Shown: one piece after another, positions 1 to 8,384 of the stretch
Position numbering within the stretch: the first letter of the stretch is position 1
Layout: each line of letters opens with the position of its first letter
NCBI RefSeq assembly: GCF_030816895.1
Contig: NZ_JAUSYL010000001.1
Coordinates: 372,001 to 436,000, forward strand
DNA from: Clavibacter sp. B3I6
GTDB taxonomy: Bacteria > Actinomycetota > Actinomycetes > Actinomycetales > Microbacteriaceae
Direction of reading: 5' to 3'
Length of the DNA stretch: 64,000 bases
The notes under the pieces: model-generated
Seen by the model: the letters and a program-made list of their open reading frames with translations, nothing else
Told to the model about the DNA's origin: nothing
The model's database searches: none
Made by a program: the position numbers and the translations under genes

Positions 1-2
1 TG

Positions 3-83
3 GTGCTGACCCACGCGGTCGTCGCCATCGCGATCCGGACGCCGTCCCCGGCGCGGATCCCCTCCTACCTCCCCCTCCCCTGA
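3..83 (+). CDS. C-terminal end of an unidentified upstream gene (partial)
   Basis: An open frame enters from the left edge and stops with TGA 24 bp before the next gene's start. It encodes about 26 residues: a short hydrophobic stretch (AVVAIAIR) and then a Pro-rich tail. The tail could belong to a membrane protein; a disulfide-related partner such as VKOR would suit the downstream thioredoxin-fold gene, but nothing in the visible residues proves this. The function is not assigned. Confidence 0.35.
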   Translation: MLTHAVVAIAIRTPSPARIPSYLPLP

Positions 84-107
84 CAGACCTCTCGAAAGGA
101 CCCCACC

Positions 108-914
108 ATGAGCAAGAAGACCTCCGCCGACCGTGATCGCATCCGTGAGATCCGGGAGAAGGCCAACGCCCAGCGCCGCCTCGAGGAGGTGAGGCACAGG
201 CGCCGACGCCTGCTCACGCAGCTCGGCGTCGCCGTCGCCGTCGTGGTCCTCATCGCGGGCATCTGGGGAGGCACCTCGCTGCTGCGCGATCGAGCTGCCG
301 CGGGCAGCAGGCCCCCGTCGGCGGACGCCGTGGTGGATCTGGCCAGCGGCGGCCGAGCGCAGGTCACGGCCGAGGCGGACGGCGTCTCCATCGGAGCGCC
401 CGACGCTCCGGTGACCCTCGACCTCTACGAGGACTACTCCTGCCCGCACTGCGCGGAGTACGAGGTCGCCGCCGGCCCCCTCCTTGACCGCCTCGCCGCA
501 TCCGGGCAGGTCCGGGTGGTCCACCACCCGATGCAGATCGTCACCAACTACGGCCGCGCCGCCGGCAGCACCGCCGCCTGCGTCCTCCAGCACGACGCCG
601 CCGCCTGGCCGGGCGTGCATTCCGCCCTGTTCGAGAACCACTCCGCGGCGACCGACTCCTGGACGGGCGCGGACTTCTCCTCCTGGCTCCCCTCCGAGGG
701 CGTCACCGACCAGGACGCCCTGACCTGCACCGACAAGGGCGCCTACGCCGGTTGGATCAGCAGCAACACCGAGAGCGCGGCCGAGGCAGGGGTCACGAGC
801 ACCCCCACGCTGCTCATCGACGGGCAGAAGACCCCGACCGTCGGGGGCCAGGACCTCGTCGACGCGCTCACGGCCGCCGGCGCGACGCTGCCGACCGGGA
901 TCGCCGCCGGGTAG
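108..914 (+). CDS. membrane-anchored DsbA-family thiol-disulfide oxidoreductase
   Basis: This 268-residue protein has a highly charged cytoplasmic N-terminus (residues 1-36), one transmembrane helix (about 37-58) and an extracytoplasmic thioredoxin-fold domain. The active-site motif is CPHC at residues 112-115, and a cis-proline loop (TSTPTLL) follows near the C-terminus. This is the layout of actinobacterial DsbA/BdbD-like proteins that oxidise or shuffle disulfides of exported proteins. The ATG is preceded by GAAAGGA. It follows the unidentified partial gene by 24 bp and may share its transcript. The substrate is unknown. The family call is firm; oxidase versus isomerase cannot be decided from sequence. 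Confidence 0.87.
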   Translation: MSKKTSADRDRIREIREKANAQRRLEEVRHRRRRLLTQLGVAVAVVVLIAGIWGGTSLLRDRAAAGSRPPSADAVVDLASGGRAQVTAEADGVSIGAPDAPVTLDLYEDYSCPHCAEYEVAAGPLLDRLAASGQVRVVHHPMQIVTNYGRAAGSTAACVLQHDAAAWPGVHSALFENHSAATDSWTGADFSSWLPSEGVTDQDALTCTDKGAYAGWISSNTESAAEAGVTSTPTLLIDGQKTPTVGGQDLVDALTAAGATLPTGIAAG

Positions 915-1163
915 GTGCCCGCCCGGCACGCCTCGCTGCGTGTCGCTCACCGATGGCCGGCCGGCAGCCACGGGAGGAGCGCCTGCCGGGACCCCGGCGC
1001 CGTCGGTGACGGATGGTCGGACATCCGCGATCGGCGGCGTCGGTGGCGACCCGGGAGCGGTCGCGAGTGCGGTGGCGACGAGGACGGCGGTCTGCGGCGC
1101 GCAGGAGCGGATCCCTGTCCCTCGCCGGACTGCCCTGTTGACAGCGGCTGACCCTCCCCCTAG

Positions 1164-1175
1164 GTTTTCGAAAAC
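1164..1175. promoter_or_regulatory. perfect palindrome GTTTTCGAAAAC upstream of GH43 gene
   Basis: A 12-bp perfect palindrome lies about 215 bp before the GH43 start in an otherwise gene-free stretch (915-1390). Its TTTCGAAA core recurs upstream of the GH10 xylanase at 27572-27579. Shared palindromes before polysaccharidase genes suggest a LacI-type sugar-responsive repressor site. No regulator gene of that type is in the window. Confidence 0.5.
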
Positions 1176-1178
1176 GCA

Positions 1179-1194
1179 CTGTTACCGTTAACAG
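1179..1194. promoter_or_regulatory. inverted repeat CTGTTA-N4-TAACAG, candidate LacI-type operator
   Basis: Two perfect 6-bp arms separated by CCGT begin 3 bp after the GTTTTCGAAAAC palindrome. The form resembles TGTTA-N-TAACA operators of arabinose/arabinoside-responsive LacI-family repressors in actinobacteria (family knowledge). With the neighbouring palindrome it would give dual control of the downstream arabinosidases. The rest of 915-1390 shows no gene. Confidence 0.5.
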
Positions 1195-1390
1195 ACTTCG
1201 AGGGCAGCCCGACCGGCGCCTTTGGAGTCGCCCCGATCCGCCGGAGGGTCGGCCACGACGCCGTGGCCGGCCCGGAGGACCACACCGCGCCTGCGTGATC
1301 AACGCGCGCGAGCTGCACCACCGTCACCGCGGCACTGGCACGTCGCCAGCGCGCCGCGGGGCGATCGACACGAGATCGAAGGAGCTCTCC

Positions 1391-3305
1391 TTGTCACCGA
1401 CCCGCACGACCACCTTCCTGGCGCTGATGTGCGCCCTGCTCACCCTGACCGGCGTCATCGCGGCTCCGGCACCGCGGGCGACCGCCATCGGCGAGGCAGA
1501 CGTTCACGAACCCGCTCATCGCGGACGGCGCCGACCCCACCATCGAGTTCCACGACGGCAACTACTACGCGGTCGTCACCACGTGGGACAACCGCGTGGT
1601 GATGCGCAAGGCGCCGACCCTCGAGGGGCTGAAGACCGCCGCGCCCACCACCGTCTTCTCCGACACCACGCCCGGCCGCAACGCCAACATGTGGGCGCCC
1701 GAGCTCAAGCGGATCACCGGCCCGAACGGTCCGCGCTGGTACCTGATGTACACCATGGGGACCGCGGGCGACTTCGGCCGACAGCACCTGCAGGTCATCG
1801 AGAGCAGCGGCGACGACCCGATGGGCCCGTACACCTACAAGGGCCGCCCGATCCCGACCGACGACTGGAACATCGACGGCTCCTACCTCGAGCTGAACGG
1901 CGAGCTCTACGTGACCTGGTCCGCGTTCACCCCGGAGCCGAACCGGCTGCAGAGCAACTTCATCGCCCGGATGTCGGACCCGTGGACGGCGACCGGACCG
2001 CTGAACGTCCTGTCGCAGCCGACCGCGGCATGGGAGCGCATCGGCGAACCGGTCAACGAGGGACCCGTCCCGCTGCAGAAGGACGGGAGGACGTGGATCG
2101 TCTTCTCGGCCAGCTTCTGCGGCACCGAGGACTACCAGCTCGGGACCCTCCGCTACACCGGAGGCGACCCCGTGCTCGCCTCGTCCTGGAACAAGAGCGC
2201 CGGACCCGTCTTCTCCAAGGGCAACGGCGTCTTCGGGCCCGGGCACAACGACTTCTTCACGTCGCCGGACGGCACGCAGACCTGGAACCTGTACCACGGC
2301 AACGCCCGCGCGAACGGCGGCTGCGCTCGTGAACGATCCGCACGCGCGCAGCAGGTGACGTGGGATGCGAACGGCGAGCCGGTCTTCGGCACCCCGACCA
2401 GCACCGGCACGCCCATCGCGGTGCCGTCCGGGGAGCGCGGGCCTCTCACCGCGGCCGTGGAGGGCGCGTCCTTCGAGGTCGTGAACCGCAACAGCGGCCT
2501 CTGCCTGACCGTGGCGGGCGGCTCGAGCGCCGACGGCGGCGACGTCGTCCAGGGCGCCTGCTCGAACGGTGCGAGGAGCGCCTCCAGCTGGATCCTCGAT
2601 CCGACGGCCGACGGCCACCACCGGTTCGTGAACGCCTCGACCAGCAAGGTCCTCGACTCGGCGAGCTGCGGGACCGCCGACGGCACCGACGCCCGGCAGT
2701 GGGCGTGGCTGGCGAACGCCTGCCAGCAGTGGCAGCCGACGCCCACCGGCGACGGCGGCTACCTGACGATCGCGAACCGCGCCAACGGCAAGGTGCTCGA
2801 CGTCGCGAACTGCACCACCGCGGTCGGGGGCGATGTCCGGCAGTGGCGCTCCCTCGGCAACGCCTGCCAGCAGTGGTCGATCCGCCCCGTCGGCCCCAGC
2901 ACGGTCACGAGCGTCTCCAGCGGCAAGTCCTTCGACCTGCCCGGCTGCACGACCGCGGCCGGAGCCGTGCTGCAGCAGCACGCCTACCTCGGCTCGCCCT
3001 GCCAGGGCTACTCCTTCACCGCCACCACGGCCGGCGCCGTGCAGATCCGGCCCGGGTCCGCTCCGTCGCTCTGCCTGGGAGTGAGCGGCGGGTCCACGGC
3101 CGAGGGGGCTGCCATCACGCAGGGCACCTGCGGCCCCGCCGCGGCATGGCGGATCCTGCCGCTCCCCGATGGCGCGATGCGCTTCGTCTCCGCGCTCACG
3201 GGCAAGTCGCTCGACCTCGACGGCTGCTCGACGGCCGACGGGGCGGAGCTCCAGCAGTACTCCACGCTCGACAACCCCTGCCAGCGATTCCGGATCGCGC
3301 GATGA
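1391..3305 (+). pseudogene. secreted GH43 arabinofuranosidase-like enzyme with ricin-type lectin repeats; +1 frameshift after signal peptide
   Basis: A TTG at 1391, six bases after AAGGAG, opens a signal peptide (FLALMCALLTLTGVIAA). That frame diverges near position 1496. The mature enzyme (TFTNPLIADGADPT onward) continues one base out of phase, and its frame has no ATG until 1596, inside the catalytic domain. The span of 1915 bp is 3n+1, so one extra base explains it; the corrected product is about 637 residues. GH43 features are the GADPT aspartate, WAPEL and GPGHND. Trefoil lectin-like repeats with CQQW motifs occupy the C-terminal half. The likely role is release of arabinose from arabinan or arabinoxylan. 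It overlaps nothing and precedes a second GH43 gene. A sequencing error, a true pseudogene and programmed shifting all remain possible. Confidence 0.75.
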
Positions 3306-3337
3306 CGCGCGACCACGCACGACGAGAGGACCAGGTC

Positions 3338-4816
3338 ATGACCGAGATCACCGACGAGATGCGCTTCGAGGCGCTCCTGAGCCGCCGCACCCTCCTGCTC
3401 GGAGCCGCGGGCGGCGTCGCCCTGGCGGGGGCCGCGGCCGCTGCCGGTCCCGGAGCGCTGCGCGCCGACGCCGCCGGACTCGCGCTGACGAATCCGCTCA
3501 TCCGGCAGCGGGCCGACCCGCACATCCAGCGGGCATCGGACGGGACGTACCACTTCACCGCCTCGGTGCCCGAGTACGACCGCATCGTGCTCCGCTCCTC
3601 CCCCACGCTCGCCGGACTCGCCACGGCGGCCGAGCGCACGCTGTGGACGCGGCCCGCGTCGGGGACGATGGGGGGCTTCATCTGGGCGCCCGAGATCCAC
3701 CTCGTCGACGGCGTCTGGCACATCTACTTCGCCGCGGGCGACTCCGGTGCGCCGTTCCGCGTGCGTCCCTACGTGCTGCGCGCGGACGGACCCGACCCCA
3801 TGACGGCGCGTTGGAGCGTGCTGGGGCGGATCTACACCGCATGGGACACCTTCTCCCTCGACGCGACGACGTTCGTGCACGGCGGCACGCGCTACCTCGC
3901 CTGGGCCCAGGGCGAGCCGGGCGTGGACACCGGGTCCAACATCTACATCTCGGCGATGTCCGGTCCGGCGACGCTCACCGGCCCGCAGACGCGGATCGCG
4001 GTGCCGACCGCACCCTGGGAGACGATCGGCTTCAAGGTGAACGAGGGCCCGTCGGCTCTCGTGCGCAACGGGCGCGTGTTCCTCTCGTTCTCCGCCAGCG
4101 CCACGGATGCGAACTACTGCATGGGCCTGCTCACCGCAGCTGCGGGTGCCGACCTCCTGGCCGCGTCGTCCTGGACCAAGTCCCCCGGGCCGGTGATGGT
4201 CTCGAACGAGACGACGCAGCAGTACGGACCCGGCCACAACTGCTTCACCACGGCCGAGGACGGCAGCGACATGCTCGTCTACCATGCGCGGCAGTACCGG
4301 GACATCCAGGGCGACCCCCTGTTCGACCCGAACCGGCACGCACGGATCCAGGCGCTGCACTACCGGACGGACGGGACGCCGGACTTCGGGATCCCCGTGC
4401 CGGACGGGACCCCTCCGGTGCGGTTGAGGTCGGCGAACTTCGCCACCCGCTACCTGCGGCACCAGGACTTCCGCGCACGCATCGACCCGGATGTCGCCCC
4501 GCTCGAGGACTCCCAGTTCCGGCTCGTCGCCGGGCCCGCCGGAGCGGGGACCGTCGCACTGGAGGCCATCGGCTTCCCGGGGCGCCACCTCGTCGAGTCG
4601 GCGGGCGCGGTGGTGCTGTCGGCACCCGACGGCCGAGCGGACTTCGCTGCGCGCGCGTCCTTCCGGCAGCGCGCGGGCCTGTCCGGAGGCGGGTCGTCGT
4701 CCTTCGAGTCGGTCGCGCGACCCGGAGCGTTCCTGCGCCATCGGGGCTTCACCGCGTTCGTGGAGCCGGTGACGGGCGCCCTCGGAGCAGCGGACGCGTC
4801 CTTCGCGATCGTCTGA
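3338..4816 (+). CDS. Tat-exported GH43 family glycosidase with C-terminal AbfB (CBM42) domain
   Basis: This 492-residue protein begins with a twin-arginine signal (SRRTLLLGAAGG, Arg16-Arg17) and a hydrophobic alanine-rich stretch. A GH43 five-blade propeller follows, with the ADP catalytic aspartate at about residue 60, WAPEIH, and GPGHN. The C-terminal ~130 residues (SANFATRYLRHQDF onward) match the AbfB arabinose-binding trefoil. Expected activity is alpha-L-arabinofuranosidase or a related arabinoxylan-debranching activity outside the cell. The start at 3338 was chosen because GAGAGGA precedes it by 7 bp; an ATG at 3302 overlapping the upstream stop is also in frame. It is probably co-transcribed with the upstream GH43 gene and ends at a strong hairpin. 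Confidence 0.88.
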   Translation: MTEITDEMRFEALLSRRTLLLGAAGGVALAGAAAAAGPGALRADAAGLALTNPLIRQRADPHIQRASDGTYHFTASVPEYDRIVLRSSPTLAGLATAAERTLWTRPASGTMGGFIWAPEIHLVDGVWHIYFAAGDSGAPFRVRPYVLRADGPDPMTARWSVLGRIYTAWDTFSLDATTFVHGGTRYLAWAQGEPGVDTGSNIYISAMSGPATLTGPQTRIAVPTAPWETIGFKVNEGPSALVRNGRVFLSFSASATDANYCMGLLTAAAGADLLAASSWTKSPGPVMVSNETTQQYGPGHNCFTTAEDGSDMLVYHARQYRDIQGDPLFDPNRHARIQALHYRTDGTPDFGIPVPDGTPPVRLRSANFATRYLRHQDFRARIDPDVAPLEDSQFRLVAGPAGAGTVALEAIGFPGRHLVESAGAVVLSAPDGRADFAARASFRQRAGLSGGGSSSFESVARPGAFLRHRGFTAFVEPVTGALGAADASFAIV

Positions 4817-4821
4817 GCCGG

Positions 4822-4860
4822 GGCACCGGCCCCCTCCGCCAGGCGGCGGGGGCCGGTGCC
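4822..4860 (+). terminator. intrinsic-type terminator after GH43 genes
   Basis: A perfect 13-bp stem (GGCACCGGCCCCC at 4822-4834 pairing with 4848-4860) starts 6 bp after the stop codon. There is no T-tract, as is usual in high-GC actinobacteria. It separates the arabinosidase genes from the convergent lyase gene and may serve both directions. Confidence 0.8.
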
Positions 4861-4902
4861 GCGTGCGGGCCGTCCGGACCGGGCGCCGTCGGACCGCGCG
4901 AG

Positions 4903-5799
4903 CTAGGCGCGGAGCCCCAGTGCGGCCACGAGCTGCTCCACGCGCGCCCGCCCGGCCGCGTCCAGCCCGCGGACCGGCCGCGGCAGGCAGTCGGGGGCGA
5001 CCAGCCCGAGGTGCTCGGCGATCGCGGCGACGACGCGGTAGCTGCCCCCGGACTCGGCGAACAGGTCCCACAGCGGCTGCAGCCGCGCCGACTCCGCGGA
5101 CGCTGCGGCGTGGTCGCCGTCCAGGGCCGCGCGGGTGATGCTGACTGCAAGCTCGGGCAGCGTGCCGCCGATGACCGAGTACCACGCGTCGCAGCCGGCG
5201 ATCAGCCCCGTCGCCGCGGAGGCGTCGCCCGACACCCCGATCGTGACGGAGGCCGGCACGCGGTCCCGGAGGGCCCGCACACGCGCGGCGGCCTCGTCCG
5301 GATCCGCGGGGACGCCGGGGATCTTGATCGACGCGACGTGGGGCAGCTGCGCGATGCATGCGTGGAGGTCGTCGGTGAAGGTCACGTGCGTCGTGCCGGG
5401 GTTGTCGTAGACGACCAGCGGCACGGACAGCTCCGCGGTCACGTCCTCGAACAGGCCGAGCACCTCGTCGTCGGACAGGGCCTGGTAGGTCACGGGGGCC
5501 AGCAGGACGGCACTCGCGCCCGCCTGCTGGGCGTCCTCGGCGAGCGCGAGGACCTGGGAGGTGCGGAGCGCCCCGATGCCGACGATCACCGGGGTCTCCC
5601 CCGCGTGGTCCACGGCAGCGGTCGCGACCCGGCGGCGCTCCTCGCGATCGAGGTACATGTACGAGCCGGTGGACCCGAGCGCGGTGATCGAGTCGACGCC
5701 GGCGGCGGCGGCACGCTCGACGAGCCCCGCGAACGCGACCGCGTCGAGTGCGCCGTCGCGCAGCGGCGTCAGGGGGAAGGCGCTGAGACCCGTGAGCAT
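4903..5799 (-). CDS. DapA/NanA-superfamily class I aldolase (dihydrodipicolinate synthase family)
   Basis: This 298-residue TIM-barrel lyase fits the family length of about 290-300. The Schiff-base lysine is in SIKIPG (Lys159) and the catalytic tyrosine in VVYDNPGTT (Tyr131). The pyruvate-binding loop reads GSTGSYM, not the GTTGE of true DapA, and the usual YNVPGRT arginine motif is absent. It is therefore probably not the lysine-pathway enzyme but a keto-acid aldolase or dehydratase of unknown substrate. It stands alone between the arabinosidases and a small Cys/His protein. A role in sugar-acid catabolism is an inference from position only. Confidence 0.8.
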   Translation of the reverse strand: MLTGLSAFPLTPLRDGALDAVAFAGLVERAAAAGVDSITALGSTGSYMYLDREERRRVATAAVDHAGETPVIVGIGALRTSQVLALAEDAQQAGASAVLLAPVTYQALSDDEVLGLFEDVTAELSVPLVVYDNPGTTHVTFTDDLHACIAQLPHVASIKIPGVPADPDEAAARVRALRDRVPASVTIGVSGDASAATGLIAGCDAWYSVIGGTLPELAVSITRAALDGDHAAASAESARLQPLWDLFAESGGSYRVVAAIAEHLGLVAPDCLPRPVRGLDAAGRARVEQLVAALGLRA

Positions 5800-5863
5800 G
5801 GGGACGTCCGATCTGGTCGAGGGGGATCACCGCCTGGGCGGGGCCGTACCGGATCAGGGTCCG

Positions 5864-6100
5864 TCAAGCGGGGCAGTGCACTTGGGTGCGAGGGCCCGAG
5901 CGATCGATGTCGTGATCCGGCATGGGCTTCCCGCACATCGGGCACAGCAGTGACCGCGGCACCGGTGCCGGGTCGTCCGTGTACGGCCCGAGGGGCGGCG
6001 CACCCAGGTACGGCCGCAGCCGCTGGTTGAACCTCTCGACGGCCGCACCGAAGCCGCGCTCGCGTGGCTGCCCGTCCCTGTCCCTGGTACCGCGTGTCAT
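5864..6100 (-). CDS. small Cys/His (zinc-ribbon-like) protein, leaderless
   Basis: This 78-residue protein is basic at the N-terminus (MTRGTRDRDGQ) and ends in a knuckle-like motif: CPMC at residues 53-56, then His63, His75 and Cys76. I do not recognise a named family. The ATG at 6100 was chosen over an in-frame upstream codon because a TACACT hexamer sits 7 nt before it with no Shine-Dalgarno, the pattern of leaderless actinobacterial genes. It is divergent from the OhrR-type gene, with an inverted repeat spanning its start. Metal binding is inferred from the Cys/His spacing; no catalytic function can be assigned. Confidence 0.65.
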   Translation of the reverse strand: MTRGTRDRDGQPRERGFGAAVERFNQRLRPYLGAPPLGPYTDDPAPVPRSLLCPMCGKPMPDHDIDRSGPRTQVHCPA

Positions 6101-6120
6101 AGTATTCAGTGTACGCGGTA
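6088..6120. promoter_or_regulatory. 8-bp inverted repeat TACCGCGT-N17-ACGCGGTA over divergent promoter
   Basis: Perfect arms at 6088-6095 and 6113-6120 flank the start codon and putative -10 (TACACT, minus strand, 6113-6108) of the small protein gene. They lie 48 bp before the OhrR-type gene. The site is well placed to bind a dimeric MarR-family regulator and repress both directions. Binding is inferred, not shown. Confidence 0.5.
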
Positions 6121-6167
6121 AACGCCCGGGGATGACCGGCGGACGGACGCAGGAAGCGGGACATGAG

Positions 6168-6623
6168 ATGAGCGCGGATCCCCTGACCCTCGACAACCAG
6201 GTGTGCTTCGCGGCCGTCCTGGCGGCGCGGACCGTCGTCTCGCTCTACCGGCCGATCCTCGAGCCGCTCGGGCTCACGCATCCGCAGTACCTCGTCATGC
6301 TCGCGCTCTGGGAGCGCGACGGCCGGTCGATCTCCGACCTCGGTGGGGCCCTCCAGCTCGAGCCGGCCACGCTGACGCCCCTCCTGAAGCGCCTCGAGGC
6401 CGCCGGGCTGGTGCGACGCGCGCGCAGCGACGAGGACGAGCGCGTCGTGCGCGTGACCCTCACCGACACCGGGCGCGCGCTGCGCGAGCAGGCCGAGCAC
6501 GTGCCGGGCCGGATCGCCGCCCGCACCGGGATGTCGATCGCCGAGCTCACGCAGCTCCGCGACACCCTGCACGCCTTCGTCGACCGCATCGGGGCCGCCC
6601 CTGCGGGGAGCGTCACGATCTAA
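6168..6623 (+). CDS. ohrR: OhrR-type MarR-family peroxide-sensing repressor
   Basis: This 151-residue MarR-fold regulator carries the OhrR signature: the reactive cysteine in LDNQVCFA (Cys13, matching Cys15 of Bacillus OhrR), THPQYLVMLALWE, and a winged helix (LEPATLTPLLKRLEAAGLV, then RSDEDERVV in the wing). In the family, oxidation of this Cys by organic hydroperoxides releases DNA and derepresses ohr. No ohr gene is adjacent; the divergent gene encodes the small Cys/His protein instead. ATG at 6168 follows AGGAAG. The family call is strong; its target here is unknown and may be the 6088-6120 repeat. Confidence 0.85.
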   Translation: MSADPLTLDNQVCFAAVLAARTVVSLYRPILEPLGLTHPQYLVMLALWERDGRSISDLGGALQLEPATLTPLLKRLEAAGLVRRARSDEDERVVRVTLTDTGRALREQAEHVPGRIAARTGMSIAELTQLRDTLHAFVDRIGAAPAGSVTI

Positions 6624-6753
6624 GGCGGGGCGGGCGGCCGCGATCGCGCTGTCTCGGGGATGTCCGGTGATGGTCGGGTCGCTGTCGCGGCCCGCGCGGA
6701 TGCCCTTCCCCGCCGCGGCGCTGGTCGTGCTCCCCCCTCCGTCCCAGGCGGCG

Positions 6754-7845
6754 TCAGTCGGAGAGCCGGTGCCCACCGGCCGTGCTCTGGCGCCGCTGGC
6801 GGATCACCAGCCAGGCGCCGACCGCGAGGAGGAGGGCGATGGCGACGGCCACGGTGACGATGAGCGGCGTGGGGCTCACGGCGACGGGTACGGGTGCCGC
6901 GGTGCCCGGACGATCGGGGAAGGTGATCTCGGCCGTGTCCGTCTCGCTGACCAGGCCGCCGTGCAGCTCCAGGGTCGCTGTCCAGGGACCCACCGCCACG
7001 TCGTCCGCGATGTCGACTCGGACGTCGCCTGTCGCTCCGGGAGCGAGCGTCGTGCCATCGGACACCGGGTACGGGCCCGCGCTGAGCGCACCCGTGACGG
7101 AGGCGAGGGTCAGGGAACCGGCGAGGTCGAGGGCGCGGCCTCCGGTGTTCTCCACGCTGGCCGTGACGGTCGCGGAGCCGTCCTCGTCGCGCCCGGCGGT
7201 GATGCTCGAGATCGCGAACCGGCTCGGGGGCGGGTTGTCGCCGCCCACGGAGAGGTAGACGCGGATGCCGGTCCGGGCCACGAGCGCGACGTTCCCGCCG
7301 CTCGCGCCGCCCACCTCGGCCCAGATGACGCCGTAGTGCTCCTCGGGGGCGGCGTCCTCGGGGACGGAGATGGTCACGGTGTCGAGCACGGCGCCGCCGG
7401 GAGGGACGGTCACGGTGGGCGCGCTGAGCGACGTCCACGTGGTGAGCGTGTTCTCGCCCCTGCCCGCTGATGCGACGAAGGCGTCGTCCTCGATGGCCGC
7501 GGCGGCACCGTAGACGGCCACCGTCAGGGCCCCGCCGGTGGTGTTCGAGATCTCGACGCGCCGCTCGATCGAGATGCCCGGCTGCAGGTGGTCGACCACG
7601 TACTCGCGGGTGCGGGGGTCATCCGCCGTCGCGGCCGGGATGTCCACGAGACGGATCCCGACGGAGCCGGCCGGCTGCTCCGCCGTTCCCGGGGCCGGTG
7701 CAGGGCGTGCGGACGCCGGCGTCGCCGTGGGGACGACGAGGAGCGCGGCGAGGACGGCGACGAGGAGGATCGGGAGGGCACGGTCCGCGCGCGCACCAGC
7801 GCCGCGGGTCGGCTCGGATCGGGCCGCCGCGGGCTGGTGCGGCAC
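6754..7845 (-). CDS. DUF916-like surface protein with C-terminal transmembrane anchor
   Basis: This 363-residue exported protein has an N-terminal signal/transmembrane stretch (ALPILLVAVLAALLVVP), two beta-rich Ig-like regions, and a C-terminal transmembrane helix (VTVAVAIALLLAVGAWLVI) followed by basic residues. The first region resembles DUF916 (RRVEISNTTGG, PEEHYGVIWAEV), the peptidoglycan-binding half of WxL-interacting proteins. The GTG start lies 2 bp beyond the stop of the upstream WxL-like gene, so the two are almost certainly co-translated. The predicted role is to hold the WxL-like protein at the cell wall. DUF916 membership is from motif memory, not a search. Confidence 0.7.
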   Translation of the reverse strand: MPHQPAAARSEPTRGAGARADRALPILLVAVLAALLVVPTATPASARPAPAPGTAEQPAGSVGIRLVDIPAATADDPRTREYVVDHLQPGISIERRVEISNTTGGALTVAVYGAAAAIEDDAFVASAGRGENTLTTWTSLSAPTVTVPPGGAVLDTVTISVPEDAAPEEHYGVIWAEVGGASGGNVALVARTGIRVYLSVGGDNPPPSRFAISSITAGRDEDGSATVTASVENTGGRALDLAGSLTLASVTGALSAGPYPVSDGTTLAPGATGDVRVDIADDVAVGPWTATLELHGGLVSETDTAEITFPDRPGTAAPVPVAVSPTPLIVTVAVAIALLLAVGAWLVIRQRRQSTAGGHRLSD

Positions 7846-7847
7846 GC

Positions 7848-8384
7848 TCAGTTGACCGAGTGCGTCAGGATCGTCGAGTACGTGCCCGCCAGCGTGCCGG
7901 CCGGGATGCCGAGGGAGATGGTGGGAGACCAGCTGGCGGAGTTGGCGCCCGCGACGTTGGTCGCGGTCTGCACGGCGCCTCCCGGGTAGAGGCCGGCCAG
8001 GTCGCTCGGGGCGACCGTCACGACGCCGACGGTGTTCGCCTCGGGCGCGTCGTAGCCGCTGGTGGTGGCGCCGTTGACGCTGATGTTCTGCGGGCCGGTG
8101 AAGTCGTTCGCCGACGCGGAGACGGTCCATCCCGCGTTCCCCCCGCGGTAGTCGCTGACCGTGACGAGGCCGAGGGCCGCGGAGACCGTCTGGGCGGACG
8201 AGCTCTCGTTGACGGAGCCCAGGGACACCGTCGCGGCGGGCACGGTGATCGACAGCGCGCCGCCGACCACCTCGACCGAGACGGGGGTGCCGCCGTCCGT
8301 GGCCGCCGCGGCGGGGTTGGCGATGCCGAGGACGAGGAGCAGCGTCGCGGCCGTTCCGGCGATGGGGAGGATGTGGGTGCGCAT
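7848..8384 (-). CDS. secreted WxL-like domain protein
   Basis: This 178-residue protein has a clear signal peptide (ILPIAGTAATLLLVLGIANPAAAA) and then a beta-rich domain containing GWTVSASANDF, the region of the first WxL motif. It ends in GTYSTILTHSVN, where classical WxL proteins have a second W-x-L. Both motifs are degenerate (WTV and THS), so it is a divergent actinobacterial version. WxL domains bind peptidoglycan non-covalently. ATG at 8384 is preceded by GAGAGAG. It is the first gene of a two-gene operon with the DUF916-like membrane protein. Confidence 0.65.
   Translation of the reverse strand: MRTHILPIAGTAATLLLVLGIANPAAAATDGGTPVSVEVVGGALSITVPAATVSLGSVNESSSAQTVSAALGLVTVSDYRGGNAGWTVSASANDFTGPQNISVNGATTSGYDAPEANTVGVVTVAPSDLAGLYPGGAVQTATNVAGANSASWSPTISLGIPAGTLAGTYSTILTHSVN

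Noticed and set aside
1596..1598. ATG 1596 as the true start of the GH43 enzyme
   Set aside because: It would remove the signal peptide and the catalytic GADPT aspartate; homology extends upstream in frame.
6636..6692. Hairpin between ohrR and the DUF916-like gene
   Set aside because: Only an 8-bp stem with a 41-nt loop; too weak to call as a terminator.
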